A stretch of DNA of 6,284 nt from Synergistaceae bacterium (GTDB taxonomy: Bacteria; Synergistota; Synergistia; Synergistales; Aminobacteriaceae): assembly GCA_031270755.1 (NCBI GenBank), contig JAISWV010000383.1, positions 1 through 6,284 of the forward strand, read 5' to 3'. The position numbers and the translations under genes were made by a program. Below are positions 1 through 5,320 of the stretch, piece after piece (positions within the stretch are counted from its first letter, which is position 1; each line of letters begins with the position of its first letter). The notes under the pieces are model-generated. The model did no database searches. It had not been told where the DNA came from and saw nothing but the letters and a program-made list of their open reading frames with translations.

Positions 1-426
1 GTAGACGCAGGAGCCCACAAAAGCGTAGTGCCAGTAGTTCCAGATATCGATATTCACCGTCTTGGTCAGACGCAGCAAAAGCAGCGCGGCGTTCAACAGC
101 ATGATCGCCGGGATGATGAAGGCCCCCACCTCTGTGGAAAAGGCGACGCCCGCCGCGGCGGCCCATCCGGCGTCGACGTAGGTGAGATGCACGTCGAAAC
201 GCTCCAGCAGCGCCCGGGCGATGGGGGTCAAGTTGGAACTCAGCGCGCCCGTGACGAGACTCAACCCTACGAAACCGGCTCCCACGAACAGACCGGAGCG
301 GATGGCCCGAAGGAAAGAGACCCGGAAGAGAAGACCCAGCACCATGATGATGATGGGGATCATCACCAAGCTTCCAAGACCTTGAATCTGACCCATTACT
401 TTGGTAAAAGTTTCCAAAAATTGCAT
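1..426 (-). CDS. PTS galactitol-type EIIC permease (partial, N-terminal 142 residues)
   Basis: Integral membrane permease subunit of a galactitol/SgcC-type phosphotransferase system, expected to carry a polyol or sugar across the inner membrane while EIIB phosphorylates it. Only the N-terminus is present; the frame is open to base 1. I translated it by hand from the reverse complement. Visible features are a short amphipathic start, a hydrophobic helix at about residues 17-34 (LGSLVMIPIIIMVLGLLF), a second at about 45-62, a conserved-looking stretch at about 95-118 (AFSTEVGAFIIPAIMLLN and following), then TKTVNIDIWNYWHYAF at 121-136, which I recognise as a GatC-type signature. The ATG at 426-424 follows a strong GAGGAGGGAG Shine-Dalgarno sequence at 431-440. 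It lies 39 bp after the epimerase gene, so it is the fourth gene of the operon. The family is about 420-460 residues, so roughly two thirds is missing. The substrate cannot be read from the sequence. Confidence 0.88.
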   Translation of the reverse strand, partial: MQFLETFTKVMGQIQGLGSLVMIPIIIMVLGLLFRVSFLRAIRSGLFVGAGFVGLSLVTGALSSNLTPIARALLERFDVHLTYVDAGWAAAAGVAFSTEVGAFIIPAIMLLNAALLLLRLTKTVNIDIWNYWHYAFVGSCVY

Positions 427-465
427 TCTACTCCCTCCTCGTAAAAATAAAATTGTCGACTCTTG

Positions 466-1152
466 TTATGTCACCGCGCCATGTTTCGAGGCGAGGGCAT
501 TTTCCAATTCGCCGAGAGCTTCCTGGATTTTTGGGGCTTGGAAGAGAGCCCTTCCCACCACAAATCGGTTAGCTCCCGCCTCTTGGGCTATCGGCAGCGT
601 TTCCGCGTTGATGTTTCCGTCCACCACGATTTCAATTTCCTCGCCGAAGAGTTTCCGCAGACGCCGTATCTTTTGGAGCGAGCCGTGGGCGAACAGCCCG
701 CCGCTGTTGTCCGGCTCCGCCGTTCCGACGAGAAACGCCCCGATTTTGTCCTTGTAGTAGATCAATTCCTCGATAACTTCGATGGGATTGAGAGCGCACC
801 CCGCCTGGGCTCCCATGCTGTTGATTTCGGTGATCAGTTCGCTGGGATAACGCACGGCGGAGGGATGGAAGTAAACAACCCGGATACCGCCTGTCGCCTT
901 GAGGCGCTGGATGTAATATTCGGGGTTCAGCACCATCAGGTGTACGTTGAAGCGCATCGCCGTGTATTTGCGCAACCCATCCACGACCCTCATGCCGAAA
1001 GACATGTTGGGCGTGAAAATCCCATCTTGAATATCGACGTGTAGCTCCTGAAAGCCGGCCTTGTCGACCTTCATCAGCTCGTCGTGCAAAAACAGGTGAT
1101 CGGCGGAGTAGATGGAAGGGTAGATTTCTTCCAGCACACGCATACCGCTCAC
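466..1152 (-). CDS. sgcE: SgcE-like sugar-phosphate 3-epimerase (ribulose-phosphate 3-epimerase family)
   Basis: Cytoplasmic TIM-barrel epimerase, 228 residues, the usual family length. Family markers in order: PSIYSAD (12-18, canonical PSILSAD), LHVDIQDGIFTPNMSFGM (37-54) with metal-ligand/catalytic positions H38 and D40, NVHLMVLNPEYYI (69-81) with H71, GCALNP (118-123), IVVDGNIN (175-182) with the second catalytic Asp D178, and VVGRALF (198-204). The canonical phosphate-loop sequence VNPGFGGQ is replaced by TAEPDNSGG (144-152), which from memory resembles E. coli SgcE (EPDGQG) more than Rpe. The substrate is therefore probably not ribulose 5-phosphate but an unidentified ketose phosphate; allulose 6-phosphate is one possibility. 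The start shown is GTG at 1152-1150, with AGAGG six bases upstream. An ATG three codons in (1143-1141), preceded by AGGTGA, is equally defensible and gives 225 residues. It begins 3 bp after the EIIB stop, so translational coupling is likely. Confidence 0.88.
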   Translation of the reverse strand: MSGMRVLEEIYPSIYSADHLFLHDELMKVDKAGFQELHVDIQDGIFTPNMSFGMRVVDGLRKYTAMRFNVHLMVLNPEYYIQRLKATGGIRVVYFHPSAVRYPSELITEINSMGAQAGCALNPIEVIEELIYYKDKIGAFLVGTAEPDNSGGLFAHGSLQKIRRLRKLFGEEIEIVVDGNINAETLPIAQEAGANRFVVGRALFQAPKIQEALGELENALASKHGAVT

Positions 1153-1155
1153 CTT

Positions 1156-1437
1156 TTACCTCTTGAGCTCAGCCAATATCTGCGCGTTCAACTCTTCCTC
1201 GCCTATGCCGGTGATATAGGCGAGGGCGAAGACCACGGGTTTGCCCAGCGGGATGTCCGTCTTTTGGGTGGTAACGATGAGATCTGTTTCGTCCACATAT
1301 TGAAAGATCTCTCGATAACCGCACTGGATCATGTCCGCTTGGATACCGTTTTCTTCGCACAACGTTTTGATTTTGTGGGTTGCAACCGTAGAGGTCACCC
1401 CTCCTGTGCCGCAAGCGACGAGAATCTTTTTTTTCAT
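1156..1437 (-). CDS. PTS galactitol-type EIIB phosphocarrier
   Basis: Small cytoplasmic phosphocarrier of 93 residues, the normal size for free-standing GatB/SgcB proteins. It takes phosphate from EIIA on a cysteine and passes it to the sugar bound by EIIC. The start MKKKILVACGTGGVTSTV contains the family P-loop, with Cys9 as the predicted phosphorylated residue. A Rossmann-like pattern follows: helix 19-31, strand 34-38 (ADMIQ), and DLIVTT at about 52-57. ATG at 1437-1435 is preceded by AAGGGG with a 7-base spacer. The gene sits 82 bp after the BtpA-like gene and 3 bp before the epimerase gene, inside one operon. The fold is shared with lactose- and ascorbate-type EIIB proteins; galactitol type is preferred because of the GatC-type EIIC two genes downstream. 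Confidence 0.88.
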   Translation of the reverse strand: MKKKILVACGTGGVTSTVATHKIKTLCEENGIQADMIQCGYREIFQYVDETDLIVTTQKTDIPLGKPVVFALAYITGIGEEELNAQILAELKR

Positions 1438-1519
1438 GCTCTTACCCCTTGCCTCGATGAGATCTGTCGAAACTTATCCGTTTTTTTCGCCTCTTTCACC
1501 TCCCTCTTCCGAGAACTCT

Positions 1520-2326
1520 TCAGCGGATACTCTTGGCCTTCTCCATCAAAGCGGCCACCCGCGCCGAATCGACCTCGTTTGCAAAGATCCCGTCTTTTTT
1601 CAGAGAAGTGCCCACGAAGGCGGCATTGGCGTGCTGCATCAGTTCCTCCAGGTTATCCGGTTTCACGCCTGTAACCACGACGATGACGGATTCCCGAAAC
1701 GTTTCGCGGCAACGACGCAAAAAGACGGGGTCGGGTTTTTGTCCCGCGACGCTACCGGCAATTCCTATGGCGTCTGGCTTGTTGAGGAAGTAATAAGGTT
1801 TGAAGCACTCTATATAATCTCTGCCTCCGACGTCCACGCAGTTTTCAGGGTTGATGTAGTGCACCAACTTTAGATTGTCCGCCCCCAGACTGCGGCGCAG
1901 GCGGTAGACCTCCGAGCTGTCGGCGCTGACAAGTCCCGAGTTGGTGGCCCAGGTCCCGTGATAGGCGCCTCGTGTCCACTTCGCGCCCACCGCCGCACAC
2001 AGGCCAATCGTCGCCAGGGGATCCATGATGCAGTTAGCCCCAAAAGGAACTTTGAGGTCCCCTTTTACCCTGCCGATCAGGTAAGCCATAGCGGCCACGA
2101 TCTCGGGGCGGGCTCGGCTCGAATAGGGCACGCTGAACTCGTTGGTGAACTGGATGGCGTCGATACCCCCTTCCTGGAGGGAAAGCACATCCCGGCGGAC
2201 GGCCTCGGATACTTTTTCCATCCCGCCTTTTTCGTCGTATAACGGATCGCCCGGCAACGCCGGAATGTGACACAAGCCGATGATCGCCTTGTCTGTTCCT
2301 ATGATCTCCCCGACCCAGTCGCTCAT
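1520..2326 (-). CDS. sgcQ: BtpA/SgcQ family TIM-barrel protein
   Basis: 268-residue soluble protein of the BtpA family (cyanobacterial photosystem I biogenesis protein BtpA; E. coli SgcQ), predicted to adopt a phosphate-binding beta/alpha barrel. Seen in sequence: IIGLCHIPALPGDP (15-28), the family N-terminal motif; GGIDAIQFTNEFSVPY near 53-68; a central PFGANCIMDP block followed by a GAYHGTWATNSG stretch; and VGTSLKKDG (238-246), the C-terminal phosphate-binding loop typical of the family. No enzymatic reaction is established for the family as far as I know. Its place among PTS and epimerase genes suggests it handles a phosphorylated sugar or a derived intermediate. ATG at 2326-2324 follows AAGGAAG at a 9-base spacing. 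It is the first gene after the promoter at 2435-2463. The 82-bp gap to the EIIB gene is the longest in the operon but shows no terminator or clear second promoter. Confidence 0.87.
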   Translation of the reverse strand: MSDWVGEIIGTDKAIIGLCHIPALPGDPLYDEKGGMEKVSEAVRRDVLSLQEGGIDAIQFTNEFSVPYSSRARPEIVAAMAYLIGRVKGDLKVPFGANCIMDPLATIGLCAAVGAKWTRGAYHGTWATNSGLVSADSSEVYRLRRSLGADNLKLVHYINPENCVDVGGRDYIECFKPYYFLNKPDAIGIAGSVAGQKPDPVFLRRCRETFRESVIVVVTGVKPDNLEELMQHANAAFVGTSLKKDGIFANEVDSARVAALMEKAKSIR

Positions 2327-2421
2327 AAGAAATCACTTCCTTTTGTCCGTTATCAAAACCGAAAATCGTCATATTTATTTACTAAAAATGAACATTGATT
2401 TTCAAGCGGCTTAAAAATTTG

Positions 2422-2447
2422 ACTGTGGTTGAATATTTTAACACAGT
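2422..2447. promoter_or_regulatory. 26-bp inverted repeat, candidate repressor operator
   Basis: Perfect 6-bp arms ACTGTG (2422-2427) and CACAGT (2442-2447) flank 14 bp whose centre is the palindrome AATATT (2432-2437). The arms' centres are 20 bp apart, about two helical turns. The element covers the -10 and start-site region of the minus-strand promoter, where a bound repressor would block transcription. The divergent DeoR-family regulator is the natural candidate ligand, but this is inference. Confidence 0.5.
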
Positions 2448-2463
2448 TATACCAAATTGTCTC
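2435..2463 (-). promoter_or_regulatory. Predicted sigma-70 promoter of the PTS/epimerase operon
   Basis: On the minus strand, GAGACA (2463-2458, four of six matching TTGACA) is separated by exactly 17 bases from TAAAAT (2440-2435, five of six matching TATAAT). Transcription would start near 2428, leaving a leader of about 100 nt before the BtpA-like ATG at 2326. The stretch is markedly AT-rich compared with the flanking genes. It is the best-matched pair I found upstream of this operon; the start site is inferred. Confidence 0.55.
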
Positions 2464-2715
2464 TGGACGAAATTCAGGCTTTGGAGAGATGATATCGTGA
2501 CCTCGTGAAGCGTCCTGTTTTTTCCGCGGGCGTTTGCGGATGCTCGTTGACGATGACCCGGGGAGTGATCCCAACCCTGAACGGGTGTCGCATTGTCGGC
2601 GGCGCCAAAAGCCCTCTTTGGCGGCAGATTATGGCCAATATGTTCGATTCAAAAATGTACGGTTCTGTTTCGCTTTACCATGATGAAGTTTTGTCAATCA
2701 TTCAGCAGGTTGTCA

Positions 2716-2744
2716 TTGACCTTATCGCAGGGAGAGAATAAAAT
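2716..2744 (+). promoter_or_regulatory. Predicted sigma-70 promoter of the DeoR-family regulator
   Basis: TTGACC (2716-2721) and TAAAAT (2739-2744) are separated by 17 bases and would start transcription near 2751, about 63 nt upstream of the regulator's ATG. A perfect TATAAT lies a little downstream (2763-2768) but has no acceptable -35 at 16-18 bp, so it is the weaker alternative. The 11-bp palindrome ATACAGTGTAT (2743-2753) overlaps the end of the -10 and the expected start site. Confidence 0.5.
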
Positions 2745-2813
2745 ACAGTGTATTGTAACCTATATAATCGAACAAATTTGAACAGATTTGAGCATGGCCG
2801 AAAAGAGGCGTTC

Positions 2814-3596
2814 ATGATGCTACCTGAAGAGCGGCGATCAAAGATCGTGGAAAAACTTCATAACGCGGAAGTGTGTACCGTAAAAGAACTCGTAGAGGAG
2901 TTCGACGTTTCCAGAATCACGATTGCACGCGACTTGACCGTTCTCGGAAGCCAGGGGGTTCTCACCAAAATTCACGGAGGGGCGAAGCTGAGAAAGGAAG
3001 ATGTTTTCCCTTACGAAACGCGCTTCAATGTGAGAATGAATCAAAACCTGGACTTGAAGCGTTCCATCGCCGCGGAAGCGGCGTCTCTCATAAAGGGCGG
3101 CGGCACCATTTTTATCGACTCCTCGACAACGGGGTACGTTTTTGCCACAGAACTTTTGAAGCGTTCCTGCCCTTCTCTGAATATCATCACCAACTCTCCC
3201 TCGGTTTTGAGCATGGTCAGAGAAAAACACAGGATATGTTTGATTTCTACCGGAGGAGAACTGAACACTTCCTTCAACATGCTGGACGGATCGTGGGTCG
3301 TCGATTTTCTGGAGCGGGTCAATATCGATATGTCCTTCATTTCGGCGGCGGGAATATCGGAAAACAACAACCTCACCACGAGCAGCATGGATATCGCGAA
3401 TATTTTGAACAAAGCGATCGAGCGCTCCGCAGCCACATATTTGCTCGCCGACAGTTCCAAGTTTTTCAAAAAAGAAATGATCAATATTTGTCCGCTCGAC
3501 CGTTGTACAGTTTTGATCACAGACTACGCCGCTTCCGCCGAGCGGGTCAAACATTTTCAAACTTTCATCGAGGTAAGGGTTGCCTCGAAATTATAA
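2814..3596 (+). CDS. DeoR-family sugar-phosphate-responsive transcriptional regulator
   Basis: 260-residue regulator, typical DeoR-family length. The N-terminal winged helix-turn-helix spans about 5-60: RRSKIVEKL, VKELVEEFDVSRITIARDL (23-41) with the recognition helix, and the family hallmark KIHGGA (52-57). The C-terminal DeoRC sensor domain has K82 in LKRSIAAEAASLI, the phosphosugar-loop motif IFIDSSTTG (99-107) and ADSSKF (212-217). Family members bind a phosphorylated sugar and usually repress a neighbouring catabolic operon. The likely target is the divergent PTS/epimerase operon, giving it the place SgcR has in E. coli. Start: two adjacent ATGs (2814, 2817) lie 5 and 8 bases after AGAGG (2804-2808), and either may be used. 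An upstream in-frame GTG at 2748 would add 22 residues outside the conserved domain and is unlikely. Self-regulation is suggested by a palindrome at its promoter. Confidence 0.92.
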   Translation: MMLPEERRSKIVEKLHNAEVCTVKELVEEFDVSRITIARDLTVLGSQGVLTKIHGGAKLRKEDVFPYETRFNVRMNQNLDLKRSIAAEAASLIKGGGTIFIDSSTTGYVFATELLKRSCPSLNIITNSPSVLSMVREKHRICLISTGGELNTSFNMLDGSWVVDFLERVNIDMSFISAAGISENNNLTTSSMDIANILNKAIERSAATYLLADSSKFFKKEMINICPLDRCTVLITDYAASAERVKHFQTFIEVRVASKL

Positions 3597-3713
3597 AAAA
3601 AGAACGGTTTCGGCCTTTTGACTTTCCTTCTCGAACCTTCTCGAAAAAGAGAGGAAATGATATCTTTGTGCAATTAATCTTATCCAATCGATCTATTTCC
3701 CTTCCAAAATTTA

Positions 3714-3739
3714 ACTTGACAGATCTAAATAGTTCAAGT
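3714..3739. promoter_or_regulatory. 26-bp inverted repeat spanning the promoter spacer, candidate operator
   Basis: Perfect arms ACTTGA (3714-3719) and TCAAGT (3734-3739) are separated by 14 bp. The left arm overlaps the -35 box and the right arm touches the first base of the -10 box. A protein bound here would exclude RNA polymerase. The interior is not symmetric apart from AGATCT off-centre. The arm length and spacing equal those of the dyad at 2422-2447, although the arm sequences differ. Confidence 0.42.
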
Positions 3740-3744
3740 ATAGT
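3716..3744 (+). promoter_or_regulatory. Strong sigma-70 promoter of the FAD oxidase / Fe-S operon
   Basis: A perfect TTGACA (3716-3721), a 17-bp spacer and TATAGT (3739-3744, five of six) lie in an AT-rich stretch. The expected start is near 3751, giving a leader of about 120 nt before the GTG at 3872. This is the best promoter match in the window. It shows that the oxidoreductase genes can be transcribed independently of the regulator. Confidence 0.72.
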
Positions 3745-3871
3745 CATTATGTTTCATAAGAAATTCCTGCAAATTACAAAAGAAGCAAAAGAAATGTTCG
3801 TTCGGCAAGGACTCTTTGTATCTCCATTACTTTACTGCCTGTAAAAACAGGTGTTTCAGGAGGGCATTCAG

Positions 3872-5296
3872 GTGGAATTTAAGGGCTTTATGCCGGAAAT
3901 GATTCGTTCCGAACTTGAAGACGCCGTGGGACGCGATTACGTGAGTACCAGCTTCAGTGAAAAACTGGCTTATGGGACTGATTATTATTGGGTTGCCCGT
4001 ATGTGGATGGATAAGGGCAAAGAGCCCCCTCTGCCGGATTTCCTTTTGTGGCCGTGCTGCACTGCGGAAGTGTCGAAAATCATGAAAATCGCCAATTACT
4101 ATAAAATACCCGTGCAGATCTGGGGCGGAGGTTCCGGTTCTCAAGGCGCCGCTTTGGCATTGGCGGGCGGCATTCTTCTCGACATGAAACGTATGAACAA
4201 GCTCTTGTGTGTCGATGAAATTTCGAACACGATCACCGCCGAGGCGGGCATGAATTTTCAAACCCTCGAGTGGTACGCCAACGAACGCGGTTATTCGGTG
4301 ATGCATATTCCCAGCTGCCTCACGTGCTGCACGGTAGGAGGCGCTATCGCCCACAACGGCATCGGCATTCTCTCCACCAAGTACGGAAAAATAGACGATC
4401 AATGCATCAGCCTGGAAGCCGTGCTGCCGAACGGCGACGTAATCTGCTCCCTTCCGATTCCAAAGCACTCTACCGGGCCCGATATCCGGCAGATGTTCAT
4501 CGGTGCCGAGGGGACGCTGGGCGTCGTTACGAAAGCCACGTTCAAAATGGTCAAAGAACCTGGATGCCGCCGGCATTATGCTTTTCTGTTCGATAATTTT
4601 TCGAAAGGAATCGAGACCTGCCGGAAAATTGTGCAGACTTTGAAGCCTTCTCTCATGCGCTTGTTCGATGAGCCCGAAACGACATCCATCATTAAAAAAA
4701 TTCTTGGCTTCCCGCGAAAAGGCGCTTTTATGAATATGACGCTTGAAGGAATTCCGGAGATCGTGGACATAGAAGAAAAAATCGTTCACCGAATCTGCGA
4801 GGAAGCTCATGCCGAATATTTGGGCAACGAATACGGCGAAAAGTGGTACGAGAACAAAATTACGTTCTTTTATCCGGGGCATACCATGAACAACCCTCAA
4901 ATGTTCGGCACGATGGACACCTGCGCGACTTTCGACAACGTGGAAAAAATCTATTGGGCCATGAAACACGCGGTCGAAGATAATTTCGAGAACGTGCGCT
5001 TTATTGCCCATTGCTCTCATTGGTACGAGTGGGGGACCATGATTTACGATCGCTTTATCATGGACGACCCGCCGGAAGACCCGGAGGAGAGCATCCGCCT
5101 GCACAATAGAATCTGGAACAAAGCCGTGCGCGCCGCGATAGAAAACGGCGGCGTCATCAACGATCACCACGGAATAGGCGTCAAATTGGGACGCCTGATG
5201 AAAGAACAATATGGGCCTGCCATGCAGGTGTTGCAGGGGCTTAAAAAATCTCTGGACCCCAATGGCATCCTGAATCCGTACAAACTGGGACTATAA
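3872..5296 (+). CDS. FAD-linked oxidase, GlcD / alkylglycerol-phosphate synthase-like
   Basis: 474-residue flavoprotein of the VAO/PCMH superfamily. The FAD-binding domain fills the first half: VQIWGGGSGSQGAAL (81-95) is the pyrophosphate loop, followed by TVGGAIAHNGIG with TKYGKIDDQ (154-177) and FIGAEGTLGVVTKATFKM (209-226). The C-terminal oxidase domain carries DHHGIGVKLG (431-440), which matches the HHG-I/V-G active-site motif of AGPS-like enzymes more than the EHGIG of GlcD, and ends in the usual LDPNGILNPYK (461-471). It should oxidise a hydroxyl group of an unidentified substrate and pass electrons to the Fe-S protein encoded 24 bp downstream. Start: the GTG at 3872 is 7 bases after AGGAGGG (3858-3864). 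A longer frame from GTG 3851 would include that Shine-Dalgarno sequence and is rejected. Extra cysteines occur at 62-63 and at 149, 152 and 153. No signal peptide is visible; cytoplasmic. Confidence 0.86.
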   Translation: MEFKGFMPEMIRSELEDAVGRDYVSTSFSEKLAYGTDYYWVARMWMDKGKEPPLPDFLLWPCCTAEVSKIMKIANYYKIPVQIWGGGSGSQGAALALAGGILLDMKRMNKLLCVDEISNTITAEAGMNFQTLEWYANERGYSVMHIPSCLTCCTVGGAIAHNGIGILSTKYGKIDDQCISLEAVLPNGDVICSLPIPKHSTGPDIRQMFIGAEGTLGVVTKATFKMVKEPGCRRHYAFLFDNFSKGIETCRKIVQTLKPSLMRLFDEPETTSIIKKILGFPRKGAFMNMTLEGIPEIVDIEEKIVHRICEEAHAEYLGNEYGEKWYENKITFFYPGHTMNNPQMFGTMDTCATFDNVEKIYWAMKHAVEDNFENVRFIAHCSHWYEWGTMIYDRFIMDDPPEDPEESIRLHNRIWNKAVRAAIENGGVINDHHGIGVKLGRLMKEQYGPAMQVLQGLKKSLDPNGILNPYKLGL

Positions 5297-5307
5297 ACCA
5301 CCTGAAG

Positions 5308-5313
5308 AAGGAG
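5308..5313 (+). promoter_or_regulatory. Shine-Dalgarno site of the Fe-S protein gene
   Basis: AAGGAG lies 7 bases before the ATG at 5321 in the 24-bp gap after the oxidase stop codon. It fixes the start of a frame that runs off the window and supports co-transcription with the oxidase gene. Confidence 0.75.
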
Positions 5314-5320
5314 CGGGACG

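Larger units (their letters stand above)
2327..2813. other. Divergent intergenic region
   Basis: This 487-bp region between the two divergent transcription units holds the two promoters and the operator-like dyads listed separately. The half near the operon (2340-2460) is AT-rich and also contains an 11-bp palindrome TTGA-TTT-TCAA (2395-2405). The middle (about 2500-2630) is GC-richer, with a 7-bp stem-loop (2603-2623) that has no T-run on either strand. A GTG-initiated frame at 2505-2741 lacks a Shine-Dalgarno sequence and any recognisable domain, so I do not call it. No RNA gene or intrinsic terminator is visible. Confidence 0.6.
3597..3871. other. Intergenic region between the regulator and the oxidase
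   Basis: No gene is called in these 275 bases. After the regulator's stop there is an imperfect hairpin (about 3597-3618) that is too weak to call a terminator, then a perfect tandem duplication of the 10-mer CCTTCTCGAA (3626-3645), the promoter and operator-like dyad, a 13-bp palindrome TTATG-TTT-CATAA at the expected start site (3747-3759), and a short hairpin CCTGT-AAAA-ACAGG (3838-3851) just before the Shine-Dalgarno sequence of the oxidase. Confidence 0.6.

Noticed and set aside
2505..2741. 78-codon plus-strand reading frame (GTG start) upstream of the regulator
   Set aside because: No Shine-Dalgarno sequence, no recognisable domain, its stop overlaps the predicted -10 box of the regulator, and the two halves differ in base composition. 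It could be a gene remnant, but I cannot support that.
2763..2768. Perfect TATAAT box upstream of the regulator as the main promoter
   Set aside because: No reasonable -35 hexamer occurs 16-18 bp upstream and there is no extended -10 TG; the pair at 2716-2744 is better supported.
2776..2791. Direct repeat ATTTGA with 10-bp period in the regulator leader
   Set aside because: Only 6 bp, AT-rich and likely by chance in this composition.
2748..2813. 22-residue N-terminal extension of the DeoR regulator
   Set aside because: It begins at the expected transcription start, has no ribosome site, and lies outside the conserved helix-turn-helix domain.
3597..3655. Intrinsic terminator after the regulator
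   Set aside because: The possible stems (AAAAG with CTTTT, or TCTC with GAGA) are short or interrupted and no clean T-run follows.
3794..3844. Possible 16-codon leader peptide upstream of the oxidase (MFVRQGLFVSPLLYCL)
   Set aside because: Only a weak purine stretch precedes its ATG and it has no run of a regulatory amino acid; a frame this short is expected by chance.
3851..3871. Seven-codon N-terminal extension of the oxidase from GTG 3851
   Set aside because: These bases contain the AGGAGGG ribosome site that serves GTG 3872 at the right spacing; no ribosome site precedes 3851.
3827..5209. 460-codon minus-strand open frame opposite the oxidase
   Set aside because: It lies antisense to a clearly homologous FAD oxidase; its His/Phe/Arg-rich protein has no domain and is a shadow of the real gene.
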